Shown here piece by piece: positions 44,839-54,594 of a stretch of DNA of 64,000 nucleotides. Location: contig JAQQAP010000005.1 in the NCBI GenBank assembly GCA_028533045.1, positions 62,001-126,000 on the forward strand, given 5' to 3'. Position 1 is the stretch's first letter, and every line of letters starts with the position of its first letter. The stretch comes from Spirochaetales bacterium (GTDB lineage Bacteria > Spirochaetota > Spirochaetia > DSM-2461). The notes under the pieces were generated by a model that did no database searches, was not told the DNA's origin, and saw only the letters and a program-made list of their open reading frames with translations. The position numbers and the translations under genes were made by a program.

Positions 44839-46893
44839 TTAAGCCTGCTCTCTCTTGGCAATAATTTGTTGGGCCACCTGGCCTGTTACGGGATTGTAAT
44901 GGCTGAAGTCCATTTCAAAGGCTCCCGTTCCGGAGGTGATAGATTTTAAATCTATGGCGTAGCGGAGCAGTTCTCCCTGGGGAACCAGAGCCTTAATCTG
45001 GGTAATGCCGTTTCCCAATGAGCCCTGGTCTGTTACGGCCCCTCTCTTTGAGGAGAGGTCGGACATCACGTCACCCATAAACTTGTCTTCCACTATAACC
45101 GTCAGATTTACCATCGGTTCCAAAAGGGAGGGCTTGGCCTGCTCAAAGGCTGTTCTCAGAGCCTGTTTGGCCGCCAATTTAAAGGCCATTTCCGAGGAAT
45201 CCACCGGATGTTCCTTTCCGTCCACAATGGTAACGCCAATATCAACCATGGGATAACCGGCGAGGAATCCTTCCGTCATGGCTTCCCGCAGCCCCTTTTC
45301 TATACCGGGCATGTAACCTTTGGAAATGGAGCCGCCCTTGATGGCATTATTCATAGAGAAATCCATTCCCCTTTCCAGAGGGGCCACATTAATAACGACC
45401 CTTCCGTACTGACCGTGACCGCCGGACTGCTTCTTGTGGGTGTATTCCACGTTTTGTACCGATTTGCCAATGGTTTCCCTATAGGCGACACCGGGTACGC
45501 GGGTTGTTACTTCAATCTTGTTTTCCTTAAGGATTTTCCCCAGAATCGTATCGATATGAAGTTCACCCATTCCGGATATAACCGTTTCCTTGGTCTCCTC
45601 GTTGTAGGCTAAGGTGAAGGTTAGATCCTGTTCGGCCACTTTATGCAGCTGATCGGCCAACTTATCTTCATCCTTCTGGTTCTTTGCATTGATGGCCAGG
45701 CTGTGGATGGGGTGGGGCAGAGCCAGAGCTTTAAAGTGTATAATGTTGTCCGCCATACAGAGGGTTTCGTTCGTTTTGATATCTTCAATTTTCGTCACGA
45801 CGCAAAGATCCCCGGCCACAACCTCATTGGTTTCCTTAAGATCCTTTCCTTCGGAGAAATAGGTCTTACCAATCTTGATTTTTTTATCTTCCTGGGGATC
45901 ATACACTTCCATCCCGGGAGTCAACTTGCCTGTAATAACTTTGATATAGGACATTTTCCCGGCGAACTTATCCAGGGAAGTCTTGAAGACAACACCGGAA
46001 AAGGGGCCGTCCGAAGAAACCATCACGGCCTTTTCTCCGGAAATACAGGGTTCTTCTACCCGTCCCGGTGCGGGAGATTCCTGGGCCATGAAATCCATAA
46101 GAGGTACAATGCCGGAATTTTCAAGAACACTGCCACAGAAAACGGGAATAAACTTATTGTCAAAAAGGCCTTCCCGGAGTCCCTGAATGGCCTCTTCTAC
46201 GGATAGAGTACCCTCTTCAAAGAATTTTTCCGTCAGGTCGTCGTCCCCTACGGCAGCTTGTTCAATCATGGTGTCATGATACTCCTGAGCCTGTTCCTTG
46301 TACTCTGCGGGAATCTCTTCGGCCGCTTCCGGTTTCCCGGCGGAACCTTTGGGGTAGGCTTTCATATCCAACAGGTTAATCAGCCCTTTATAGTCTTCGC
46401 CCTGCCCCATGGGAATGGTGAGGGCTATCGGCTTCAGCTTAAAATCGGAAAGATCTTCGAGGACTTTAAAGAAATCGGCCCTCTCCTTTTCCATTTTATT
46501 GACAAATACAACGCGGGGCATGTCGCGGGAATTCAAACGCCGCCACAGCTTGACCGTTTCAATCTGGAGACTGGAACGGGCCCCTACCAGAACTACAGCC
46601 GATTCGGCCGCTCTGAATGATGATACCACTTCCCCCACAAAGTCGGACGCTCCCGGGGTGTCGAAGAGGTTGATTTTCGTACCCTTCCAGTCGAAGTGGG
46701 AAAGACTGGAATGGATGGACATCTTTTTCTCGATCTCCTCTTCCGTAAAATCGCTGACCGTTCGTCCCGATTCTACCGTCTCAGCCCGGGAAATCACACC
46801 GGCGTTGAAGAGAATTTCCTCAACAAGGGACGTCTTCCCCGTACTACCGTGGCCGCAAACTGCAATGTTTCTGATGCTATTGGTGTCAGCCAT
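44839..46893 (-). CDS. Elongation factor G paralogue (EF-G2-like)
   Basis: This 684-residue translational GTPase has domains G, II, III, IV and V in order. G1 is GHGSTGKTSL (usual AHIDAGKTT), G3 DTPG and G4 NKME. The switch-I region lacks the RGITI motif of canonical EF-G and reads EEEIEKKMSIHSS, as in EF-G2 relatives whose GTPase is weak. Domain IV has KKQSGGHGQYGRV. It is therefore a second, divergent EF-G; its role in translation or recycling is unclear. Two ATG codons follow AGGAGG; the second is chosen for spacing. Confidence 0.85.
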   Translation of the reverse strand: MADTNSIRNIAVCGHGSTGKTSLVEEILFNAGVISRAETVESGRTVSDFTEEEIEKKMSIHSSLSHFDWKGTKINLFDTPGASDFVGEVVSSFRAAESAVVLVGARSSLQIETVKLWRRLNSRDMPRVVFVNKMEKERADFFKVLEDLSDFKLKPIALTIPMGQGEDYKGLINLLDMKAYPKGSAGKPEAAEEIPAEYKEQAQEYHDTMIEQAAVGDDDLTEKFFEEGTLSVEEAIQGLREGLFDNKFIPVFCGSVLENSGIVPLMDFMAQESPAPGRVEEPCISGEKAVMVSSDGPFSGVVFKTSLDKFAGKMSYIKVITGKLTPGMEVYDPQEDKKIKIGKTYFSEGKDLKETNEVVAGDLCVVTKIEDIKTNETLCMADNIIHFKALALPHPIHSLAINAKNQKDEDKLADQLHKVAEQDLTFTLAYNEETKETVISGMGELHIDTILGKILKENKIEVTTRVPGVAYRETIGKSVQNVEYTHKKQSGGHGQYGRVVINVAPLERGMDFSMNNAIKGGSISKGYMPGIEKGLREAMTEGFLAGYPMVDIGVTIVDGKEHPVDSSEMAFKLAAKQALRTAFEQAKPSLLEPMVNLTVIVEDKFMGDVMSDLSSKRGAVTDQGSLGNGITQIKALVPQGELLRYAIDLKSITSGTGAFEMDFSHYNPVTGQVAQQIIAKREQA

Positions 46894-46923
46894 CATCAAA
46901 CCTCCTGAAAATACTGGGTATAT

Positions 46924-46973
46924 ATGAGCCAGGCTCATGAATTCATCATACGCCCGAATTTTTCACAGGTCAA
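46924..46973 (-). promoter_or_regulatory. Promoter of the EF-G paralogue with palindrome at the start site
   Basis: TTGACC (46973-46968), 17 bases and TATGAT (46950-46945) form a strong promoter. ATGAGCC-A-GGCTCAT (46924-46938) is a perfect palindrome just downstream, over the initially transcribed bases, where a repressor would act. Confidence 0.55.
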
Positions 46974-47173
46974 ATTTAATTTTAACCTAAAGTTAACAGG
47001 TGATTTATCGCAAATCAGGGTGGGGGGAACATTACACTACTGAAATCATAGAGTAAAAACTTGTTTTTTCATTGTGAGTGTACTATATTAAAAGAGTGAA
47101 GAAGATGTGCGTTATTTGAAGATAACGTGAAGAGGATTTTATTTAATAAACCTTAATTAAAAAGGAACAGCTA

Positions 47174-47440
47174 GTGAAGAAGAGAAGTGAACCGGCATCG
47201 GGGGCAGCTTCCTGCCCCCACTGTTCAAAGTGTCTTTCGTTTTTTACTTATGCCCGCGAGATTAGCGGGGAACTGGGGGATGTCCTGCAAAGTCTTTATT
47301 GTTGTAAGGATTATTCCCGTTGCGCCCGTTATTATATTTTGGAGCAGACCGAGGATGTGGATATTCCCGTTGATGTCTATCCGAACCAGGAAATGCGGGC
47401 CCATTCTATTGTACAAGAAGCTCAAAATCGTTATTCTTGA
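47174..47440 (+). CDS. Small Cys-rich protein coupled to the U32 peptidase gene
   Basis: This 88-residue protein starts at GTG after AAAAGGAAC. It has CPHCSKC near the N-terminus and a later CC...C cluster (LYCCKDYSRCARYYIL), suggesting a metal site, zinc or Fe-S. It ends three bases before the U32 gene. No family is recognised. Confidence 0.6.
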   Translation: MKKRSEPASGAASCPHCSKCLSFFTYAREISGELGDVLQSLYCCKDYSRCARYYILEQTEDVDIPVDVYPNQEMRAHSIVQEAQNRYS

Positions 47441-47443
47441 CCC

Positions 47444-48652
47444 ATGGAATTATTATCTCCCGCAGGCAGTATAGAAAAGCTTAAATATGCCTGGCTATAC
47501 GGTGCCGATGCGGCTTACATAGGACTTCAAGGATTTTCCCTCCGCGCCAAGGCGGACAACTTTGCCAATCAACAGGCGGAGGCACAGAAAGAGGCTGACT
47601 TTATCAGGTCGATTAAGGGGGACAAGAAGCTTTATTGTGCCCTGAATATTTATTTTCATAATCAGGATTTGGCTCGGCTTGAAGAGAATCTGGATAACTT
47701 TGCGGCCTATCCCTTTGATGCCTTTATAATCAGTGATATAGGTTTGCTTCCCCTTCTCAAACGACGTTTTCCCAATACGGAATTGCACCTCAGTACACAG
47801 GCTAATGCCACTAACGGGGAGGCGGTGAAGCTTTACGGCGATATGGGTTTTTCCCGTGTTATCCTGGGGCGGGAAGTTTCCCTTTCCGAGATAGAAACAA
47901 TGAAGAAGGCCGCTCCCCACATCGAGTTGGAAGCCTTTGTTCACGGGGCCATGTGCCTGGCCTATTCGGGACGTTGTTTTCTTAGTTCCTGGATGACGGG
48001 ACGGTCGGGGAATGACGGCAGCTGCGCCCACTCCTGCCGTTGGGATTATCGCGTTCTTGAAGAGGAGCAGCGCCCCGGCGAATATTATCCGGTTATTGAA
48101 AACGAGGGATTTACCACCATCATGTCCTCCAAGGATATCTGCATGATCGACCATCTTAAGGAGCTTCGCGATGCCGGGGTGGATTCGGTAAAGATAGAGG
48201 GGCGGATGAAGTCGATCTATTATGCCGCCGTGGTGACTCGGGCTTACCGAAAGGCTCTGGACAGGCTGGAAGGGGCGGAGGTTCCCGACTTTGACGGTTA
48301 CCGGGAAGAGCTTAACAAGGTGAGTCACCGGGAATTTTCTACGGGATTTTACTTTGGAAAGGAAGATGTGGAGAAGTCCACCGAGATCTCCTACGAACGG
48401 GAGTACACCTTTATGGGGTCCCTGGGAGAGGAAGTGGAGCCCGGTGTTTTTGCCCTGGATATCAAGAATAAAATCCGCAAGGACGATGTGCTCGAATTCA
48501 TAGGCCCCGACGAACTTTATCTGGAAGATCGGGACTGGACGATTTACGATGTTTTCGGAGAAGTACCCGAAGAAGCGGATCACGGGAAAATCTATACGAT
48601 GCGACCGGGCATTAAAGCTTCCGAAGGGTATATCATTCGGAAAAAGAAGTAA
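47444..48652 (+). CDS. Peptidase U32 family protein (TrhP/YegQ-like)
   Basis: This 402-residue protein has the U32 motifs MELLSPAGSIEKLKYAWLYG at the start, ALNIYFHNQDL, LHLSTQANATN, and the signature EAFVHGAMCLAYSGRCFLSS followed by CAHSCRWDY. Some relatives act with prephenate in tRNA 5-hydroxyuridine formation rather than as proteases; the cysteines could hold a cluster. It begins three bases after the Cys-rich protein, suggesting they work together. Confidence 0.88.
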   Translation: MELLSPAGSIEKLKYAWLYGADAAYIGLQGFSLRAKADNFANQQAEAQKEADFIRSIKGDKKLYCALNIYFHNQDLARLEENLDNFAAYPFDAFIISDIGLLPLLKRRFPNTELHLSTQANATNGEAVKLYGDMGFSRVILGREVSLSEIETMKKAAPHIELEAFVHGAMCLAYSGRCFLSSWMTGRSGNDGSCAHSCRWDYRVLEEEQRPGEYYPVIENEGFTTIMSSKDICMIDHLKELRDAGVDSVKIEGRMKSIYYAAVVTRAYRKALDRLEGAEVPDFDGYREELNKVSHREFSTGFYFGKEDVEKSTEISYEREYTFMGSLGEEVEPGVFALDIKNKIRKDDVLEFIGPDELYLEDRDWTIYDVFGEVPEEADHGKIYTMRPGIKASEGYIIRKKK

Positions 48653-48669
48653 TCATCTAGGAGATGGCC

Positions 48670-49851
48670 ATGGATTTTAGCCTGGTGTTTGTTGTTATAC
48701 TGTTGGGGGGATGGCTTTCGGGCCGGCTCTTCGGGAAAATAGGGCTACCCTCAATTTTGGGGATGGTTGTCTTTGGAATCGGGTGTTCCCTGTTTCTCAC
48801 TTCCCATACTCCCCAGCTTCTTTGGGATGTTGCCCCCTGTCTTAAATCCTTTGCCCTTATAGTTATACTTCTAAGAGCCGGTCTGGGGCTAAATAAGGAC
48901 GCCCTAAAGAAGAACGGACGGATTGCTTTGTTGCTGGCCTTTCTTCCCTGTCTGGCCGAGGGGGCTGCTTTAACCCTGGCAATTCACTATGTTTTTCATT
49001 TTGATTTCTACACAGCCGGACTTACGGCCTTCATGCTTTCCGCTGTTTCGCCGGCTGTGATTGTTCCCTCCATGCTGGATCTCAAGTCCCGGGGGATAGG
49101 AAAAGAGAAGGATGTACCCACTATCATACTGGCCGGGGCTTCGGTGGATGATGTGGTGGCCATTACCCTGTTTACGGTGTTTCTTGACCTGGCCCTCTCC
49201 GGGCAGGTAGATATTCTCCGGGCGGTTCTTTCCGTTCCCCTTTCTCTTGTGTTGGGAATTGCGGCCGGAGCGGCGGCGGGCTTTCTTCTATTACGCTTCT
49301 TCCGCCGCTACCACGAGGATATTCGTGCCACCGAGAAAACCCTGGTTTTGGTTATGGCCGGTACTCTTTTGGTGGATTTGGGGGATAGTGCCCATTTTGC
49401 CGCACTCATTGGTTTAATGACCATCGGTTTCATTGTATTGGAAAAATCGGAACTCATTGCTAAAGAGTTGGCGGGAAAGCTCTCTAAAATCTGGGTTTTT
49501 GCAGAGATAATCCTCTTTGTTCTCATAGGTTTTTCTTTGGATGTGACTGTTGCCCTTCACGGGGGGCTTAAGGCTCTGGCCGTTTTGGCCATAGGGCTGG
49601 CTTTTCGTTCTTTGGCCGTTTGGCTCTCTACGGCCGGCTCCCATTTAACCCGGCGGGAACGATTATTCTGTGTTATCGCCTATTTACCCAAGGCTACTGT
49701 TCAGGCCGCTTTGGGAGGTGTTGCCTTGAGCCGGGGTATCCCCGAGGGCGACACAATTCTGGCCCTGGCCGTTATGGCTATCCTGGTGACTACGCCGGTG
49801 GGATTGATTGGTATCCGGAAGTTGGGAAGGCCCCTGTTGGAAGGAGCCTGA
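48670..49851 (+). CDS. Cation:proton antiporter, CPA family
   Basis: This 393-residue protein has about 11-12 membrane segments. The unwound-helix region is LSAVSPAVIVPSMLD and a paired acidic site is in AGASVDDVVAITLF, the ND/DD motif of Na+/H+ or K+/H+ antiporters. There is no C-terminal regulatory domain. The ATG at 48670 has AGGAG six bases upstream; the ATG at 48664 abuts that site. A sodium-extruding role would fit a saline habitat. Confidence 0.85.
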   Translation: MDFSLVFVVILLGGWLSGRLFGKIGLPSILGMVVFGIGCSLFLTSHTPQLLWDVAPCLKSFALIVILLRAGLGLNKDALKKNGRIALLLAFLPCLAEGAALTLAIHYVFHFDFYTAGLTAFMLSAVSPAVIVPSMLDLKSRGIGKEKDVPTIILAGASVDDVVAITLFTVFLDLALSGQVDILRAVLSVPLSLVLGIAAGAAAGFLLLRFFRRYHEDIRATEKTLVLVMAGTLLVDLGDSAHFAALIGLMTIGFIVLEKSELIAKELAGKLSKIWVFAEIILFVLIGFSLDVTVALHGGLKALAVLAIGLAFRSLAVWLSTAGSHLTRRERLFCVIAYLPKATVQAALGGVALSRGIPEGDTILALAVMAILVTTPVGLIGIRKLGRPLLEGA

Positions 49852-49855
49852 TTCT

Positions 49856-50605
49856 ATGGGCCGGGAAGAAAAGGAACAGATCATCATACTAAAAACCTAT
49901 CCAGTGGGGGAGAACCACCGGGGAGTAAAACTTCTTACTCCCGGTAACGGCGTTCTCTCTGCCCTTGTCTATGGGGGAAACGGGAAGAACAGCAGTAAGA
50001 AAGGGGCGGTAATACCCTTTTGTTACGGCTGGGGAGAGCTGGTTCATGACCGGGCCCGGGGGCGTTACCAACTTAAGGAATTCGCTGTGGAATCCTCATT
50101 CAGCCCGATTCGGGAAGAGCTGCGGAAGACTTATATCGCCAGTCTTTGGGCGGAGATGCTTATGGGATCCTACGGGGGAGGCCATCACGGACCGGAACTG
50201 TTTCTTCTTTTTCTTGAGGGGCTTCATTATTTGGCCGAAGGGGAGGGAGAAACGGAGGACTTTCGTATAATGATCCGTTTTCTCTGGGATTACCTGGCTT
50301 TGAGTGGTGAAAGGCCCGATCCCTCCCGCTGCAGCCGCTGCGGGCGGCCTACCGGGGACGGACTGTTTCGCGACCAACGGGGACATATTTTCTGTTCCTC
50401 CTGCGCCCATTCGGGAATGGGGCGGCTTCCCCTGGGAATTGTTCCCTATCTGAATCGGGCGGATGATACGAATTGGGAGGAGTTCCTTAAAATCGGCATG
50501 GCCCTCCAGACTATGGATCAGTTAAAAAGGTGGCTGTTTGCGGTGATTCAGGACCATATGGGCTACCGGTTGAAAACTCTCAAAAGCGGCTCTTTTCTTC
50601 TTTAA
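49856..50605 (+). CDS. recO: DNA repair protein RecO
   Basis: This 249-residue protein has an N-terminal OB fold (about 5-80, IILKTYPVGENHRGVKLLT), a helical middle and a zinc site (CSRCGRP, then CSSC). RecO loads RecA on SSB-coated DNA with RecR. The ATG at 49856 has AAGGAG upstream, four bases after the antiporter stop. An upstream in-frame start at 49808 would overlap the antiporter. Confidence 0.85.
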   Translation: MGREEKEQIIILKTYPVGENHRGVKLLTPGNGVLSALVYGGNGKNSSKKGAVIPFCYGWGELVHDRARGRYQLKEFAVESSFSPIREELRKTYIASLWAEMLMGSYGGGHHGPELFLLFLEGLHYLAEGEGETEDFRIMIRFLWDYLALSGERPDPSRCSRCGRPTGDGLFRDQRGHIFCSSCAHSGMGRLPLGIVPYLNRADDTNWEEFLKIGMALQTMDQLKRWLFAVIQDHMGYRLKTLKSGSFLL

Positions 50606-50608
50606 TTC

Positions 50609-50637
50609 TTGTGAAATCAGACAAATAATGCTATTCT
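50609..50637 (+). promoter_or_regulatory. Promoter of the hybrid kinase gene, leaderless type
   Basis: TTGTGA (50609-50614), 17 bases and TATTCT (50632-50637) end five bases before the ATG at 50643. An in-frame ATG at 50628 would lie inside the promoter. Confidence 0.6.
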
Positions 50638-50642
50638 TGATT

Positions 50643-52286
50643 ATGGACTCATCCTTAAATCACCACGAAAAGGGTATATCGTCTTTTTTAACGCTTCAGC
50701 AAGGGGCGGCTCAGTATTATAAAGACGAACCCCGCTTGATAGAGATTCTTCTGGACGAGGTATTCAATCTCTCCGGAGCGGAATGCATTATTGTCAAAAA
50801 GGACAGTGGGGCGGGCTCTAAAGTTATCGGGGACCGCCATGCCACTCAGTCGGCTTATCCGGTGGGAGAAATCCTGGAAGCCATAGATGACTGGACTGTG
50901 GAATGGGCCGATTCCCAGACCGTTGGTGACCGGGGGCGGGTCGTGAACCTGGAACCTCCCCTTGTTCTAAAAAAAGGGAAGTACACCATATCCCGTATAT
51001 TCCGGATCTCCCTTTCCCTTAATGTTAAAATGAATCTTGAGTTACTCCTTATTAACGGAACCGATGAGGAAGTCATATATCCCCTTATGGAAGGTTTGAT
51101 TCGCCTGGCAGGGGAAGCTTTGCTAAAGGCCGACCTGGAAGAGGAACTGCAAGTAAAGAGCAGAAGCCTCGCCAAAACAACCGACTCGAAGACCCAGTTT
51201 TTTGGAAATCTGAGTCATGAAATCCGTTCTCCCCTGAACGGAATAGTCTGTATGGCCAGTCTTTTGCGGGAATCCAATCTGGATGAGGAACAGTTGGACC
51301 TTCTGAATATTATTCAGTTTTCCGCCGACAACATCACCCGTATTATTCAGGATCTTGTGGATCTTACTCTTCTGTCTTCGGGTCAGGTAATTCTCAAAAA
51401 TGAAACTTTTTCTCTTTCTACCCTCTGCCGCAACCTCATGAAAAATCTTAAGGAAGAGGCGGAAAGCAAAGGGCTGAAGCTGGAATATCATATTGATGAG
51501 AAGGTTGATTCTTTTCATGGTGATTCGGTGCGGGTGGGGCAGATCCTTTCCAATCTGATTCAAAACGGCATCAAGTATACCAAGGAGGGGGAAATCTTCC
51601 TTGATATTCGCCGCAGTGAAGGCAATATGGAATTCATGGTCAGCGATACGGGAGTCGGCATTCCCCGGGAAAAGCAGGATATGATTTTTGAGGAATTTAC
51701 CCAGCTTGGTAATCCGGTGAGAAAAGACAAGGCCCGAGGGGTTGGTCTGGGGCTGGCCATCGTTAAGGATCTTGTTGATATTATGGGCGGGTCCGTTTCG
51801 GTTAAAAGCCGGGAAGGCAAGGGTTCCAGCTTTAGAGTCATTCTCCCCGATTCCGATGTGGGCGATTCCGTGGTGAATCCTGTCGAAAAGAAGGTTGTGA
51901 CTTCCCCCAGGGACGGGAGTTTTCTGGTGGTGGATGACGATGAGATTAATCGACTCTACCTCAAAATGGTCCTGGAAGGGCTGGGTGCCCGAATAGAAGA
52001 GGCGGAAAATGGACGGATAGCAGTAGAAAAAGTGGCGGCCAATCAGTATGATATGATCCTTATGGATATTAGCATGCCCGTTATGAACGGATTGGAAGCC
52101 ACCAAAGAGATCCGCAAAATGAAAAAAGACCTCCCCGTCCTCGCCGTGACGGCCAATGCCTTTGAGGAAGATTTCAAGCGAATTCTTGAGGCCGGGCTGG
52201 ACGATATTGTTTTGAAGCCCGTTGACGAAAGCAAACTTATGAATAAGATTTCCAATTGGTTGGGAAGGAGCGGCTCCCATGAGTGA
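50643..52286 (+). CDS. Hybrid sensor histidine kinase/response regulator
   Basis: This 547-residue protein starts at 50643. A GAF-like sensing region (about 1-165) precedes a HisKA dimer helix with the phospho-histidine in GNLSHEIRSPLNGIV (near residue 191). The HATPase domain has SNLIQNGIKYT, DTGVGI and GVGLGLAIVKD. The C-terminal receiver has DDDEIN, the Asp in MILMDISMPVMNG (near 474) and the Lys in IVLKPVDES. No membrane segment is seen, so it is cytosolic. It overlaps murC by eight bases. Confidence 0.92.
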   Translation: MDSSLNHHEKGISSFLTLQQGAAQYYKDEPRLIEILLDEVFNLSGAECIIVKKDSGAGSKVIGDRHATQSAYPVGEILEAIDDWTVEWADSQTVGDRGRVVNLEPPLVLKKGKYTISRIFRISLSLNVKMNLELLLINGTDEEVIYPLMEGLIRLAGEALLKADLEEELQVKSRSLAKTTDSKTQFFGNLSHEIRSPLNGIVCMASLLRESNLDEEQLDLLNIIQFSADNITRIIQDLVDLTLLSSGQVILKNETFSLSTLCRNLMKNLKEEAESKGLKLEYHIDEKVDSFHGDSVRVGQILSNLIQNGIKYTKEGEIFLDIRRSEGNMEFMVSDTGVGIPREKQDMIFEEFTQLGNPVRKDKARGVGLGLAIVKDLVDIMGGSVSVKSREGKGSSFRVILPDSDVGDSVVNPVEKKVVTSPRDGSFLVVDDDEINRLYLKMVLEGLGARIEEAENGRIAVEKVAANQYDMILMDISMPVMNGLEATKEIRKMKKDLPVLAVTANAFEEDFKRILEAGLDDIVLKPVDESKLMNKISNWLGRSGSHE

Positions 52287-53718
52287 TTCCCCTAAGATCC
52301 CGGAGGATATTAAAGGGCTCCATTTCTATTTTATTGGTATAAAGGGGACGGGAATGACCGCCCTGGCGGAGCTCTACACTTCCCGGGGGGCCCGTGTATC
52401 CGGCGCCGATGTGGATGAGGTTTTTTATACTGATCGAATCCTGGCAAACCTTCCTGTGACCGTTTATCAGGGGTTTGCTCCGGAAAATCTGGATAGGGCC
52501 GGGCAGATTGATTATGCTGTTCGTTCCTCCGCCTATGGAGACGACCACCCTGAGGTAAAAACGGTTCTTGACCGTAATATTCCTCTTTTTAACTATACCG
52601 AGGCCCTGGGAGAACTTTCCCGGCTCTATTCCTCCACAGGTATCGCCGGGGTTCATGGGAAAACGACCACTACCGGTTTGACAGGAACCCTCCTTAAAGA
52701 GCTGGACATGCCCGCTTCCGTTTTGGTAGGAAGCGGCGTTTCCTCCTTTGGGGGAAGATCAACCTGGAACGGAGGAGACCGGTTCTTTGTGGCGGAAACC
52801 TGTGAGTACCAGCGTCATTTTTTGGACTTCTATCCCCGACGGATCGTTCTTACCAGTGTGGAGCCGGATCATTTGGACTATTTTTCCGGCTATGTGGATA
52901 TTCTCTCCGCCTTTATGGAATACATTGACAAGCTTCCCGAAGGGGGCGAACTTATCTACTGTGCCGATGATACGGGCGCGGTAGAGGCGGCCCAGAGAAG
53001 TTCCCTGGAACGGCCTGACCTTAAGCTTGTTCCCTATGGAGAAACAGCGGAGGGCCCTTTCCGTATTGTTGAATCCCGCCTGGAAGAGGGTAAAAACATC
53101 TTTAGATTGGCCGGTTGGGAGCGAGATTTTGTCCTGCCCCTTCCCGGGAAGTATCTCCAGCTGAATGCTGCTGCCGCTCTGGCCGTGGTCTTTTCCCTTT
53201 TGGAAGAAGAGGGGCGAGATGTGGATGAAAACTGCCTGGACAGCCTGGTCGAAGGGGTTAAAAATTTCCGAGGCAGTAAAAGACGCTGTGAATTGGTGGG
53301 AGAGAAATCGGGTGTTCTGATTATGGACGATTACGGTCACCATCCCACAGCGATTGATCTGACTCTGAGAGGGCTCAAGGAGTTCTATCCGAACCGTCGG
53401 CTTATTGTGGACTTTATGTCCCACACCTACAGTCGAACCGCCGCTTTGCTGGATAAATTCGCCGCCTCCTTCACGGCCGCAGACGTGGTAATTCTTCATG
53501 AAATTTACGCCTCTGCCCGGGAAAAATATGACGGAACCGTAACGGGTGAAACCCTTTTTGAGGAAGCCCACAAGCATCACGATAATGTATATTACTTCCA
53601 AAAACCAAGCGATGCCCAACCCTTCCTGAGGGATTATTTGCGCTCCGGTGACCTTTTTGTTACAATGGGAGCAGGCGATAATTGGCAATTGGGCTTGAAA
53701 ATACTAGAAACATTATAA
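52279..53718 (+). CDS. murC: UDP-N-acetylmuramate--L-alanine ligase (MurC family)
   Basis: This 479-residue Mur ligase begins peptide-stem synthesis on UDP-MurNAc. It has the nucleotide-sugar fold FYFIGIKGTGMTALAELYTSRG, the ATP loop GVHGKTTTTGL, the central TSVEPDHLDYF and the C-terminal MDDYGHHPTAI with HTYSRT. MurC is favoured over Mpl by length and context, though Mpl cannot be fully excluded. It overlaps the upstream kinase gene by eight bases. Confidence 0.88.
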   Translation: MSDSPKIPEDIKGLHFYFIGIKGTGMTALAELYTSRGARVSGADVDEVFYTDRILANLPVTVYQGFAPENLDRAGQIDYAVRSSAYGDDHPEVKTVLDRNIPLFNYTEALGELSRLYSSTGIAGVHGKTTTTGLTGTLLKELDMPASVLVGSGVSSFGGRSTWNGGDRFFVAETCEYQRHFLDFYPRRIVLTSVEPDHLDYFSGYVDILSAFMEYIDKLPEGGELIYCADDTGAVEAAQRSSLERPDLKLVPYGETAEGPFRIVESRLEEGKNIFRLAGWERDFVLPLPGKYLQLNAAAALAVVFSLLEEEGRDVDENCLDSLVEGVKNFRGSKRRCELVGEKSGVLIMDDYGHHPTAIDLTLRGLKEFYPNRRLIVDFMSHTYSRTAALLDKFAASFTAADVVILHEIYASAREKYDGTVTGETLFEEAHKHHDNVYYFQKPSDAQPFLRDYLRSGDLFVTMGAGDNWQLGLKILETL

Positions 53719-53727
53719 GGAACAACC

Positions 53728-54594
53728 ATGAAAAGCATGACCGGATTTGGGTATGCCGAAGTTCAGGATGGTAAAATTCATCTGACGGCGGACCTAAAAT
53801 CCTATAACAACCGATATCTGGACTTAATTATCAATATACCTCCTCCCCTCAATCCTTTGGAACCGGCTATTCGGGATCGAATTTCCGCGACTCTCAAGCG
53901 GGGGCGGGTGGAGCTTTACCTGCGCATGAGAGAACTGGAAGAGGACTTGACCATTCTTTTGGATAAGAAGGCCGCCGGGAGTTATGCCGCCAAGCTTCGG
54001 GAGCTGGGGACCGATTTGAATCTTAAGGATGAATTGGGATACAGCCATATTCTGGGCTTGGAAGGGGTTCTCAAAGTTGATAAGAAGAGAGATCTTGATG
54101 TTTTGGGAGAACAGGTGAATCGCATCCTGGACAAGGCCCTGGCCGAACTGGTTTTGCGCCGGGAGAGGGAAGGGGAGAAGACCCAAGAAGATATCATGTC
54201 CCAGATTGCCCTCGTAGAAGACTCCCTTGGGAAAATCAAAACCTATGCTCCCGAAGTGGAAGAAAAAATAAAGAGTACTTTAAAAGACAAATTTCACGAG
54301 ATACTGGGGGATGAGGCAGAAGAGCACCGGATTCTTCAGGAAACCGCTTCTTACCTTGTTCGTTATGATATTAATGAGGAAATCAGTCGATTGACAGCCC
54401 ATCTGGAATCGTTCCATGCCATTGTTCAAAAGGAAGAGATGGTGGGGAAGAAGCTGGACTTTCTTTGTCAGGAGATGAATCGGGAAATTAATACTATTGG
54501 CTCAAAAACCCCCCAGGTAGAGGTGAGCCGCATTGTGGTGGAAATGAAGGATGCCATGGAAAAAGTCAGGGAGCAGCTCAGAAATGTCGAATAG
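53728..54594 (+). CDS. YicC-family endoribonuclease
   Basis: This 288-residue protein matches YicC/YloC: it opens with MKSMTGFGYAEVQDG, contains SYNNRYLDLIINIP, and ends with LDFLCQEMNREINTIGSKT followed by VVEMKDAMEKVREQLRNVE. Studied relatives are stress-linked ribonucleases that act on small RNAs. It is followed by a cytidylate-kinase-like gene that overlaps it by 11 bases. Confidence 0.93.
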   Translation: MKSMTGFGYAEVQDGKIHLTADLKSYNNRYLDLIINIPPPLNPLEPAIRDRISATLKRGRVELYLRMRELEEDLTILLDKKAAGSYAAKLRELGTDLNLKDELGYSHILGLEGVLKVDKKRDLDVLGEQVNRILDKALAELVLRREREGEKTQEDIMSQIALVEDSLGKIKTYAPEVEEKIKSTLKDKFHEILGDEAEEHRILQETASYLVRYDINEEISRLTAHLESFHAIVQKEEMVGKKLDFLCQEMNREINTIGSKTPQVEVSRIVVEMKDAMEKVREQLRNVE

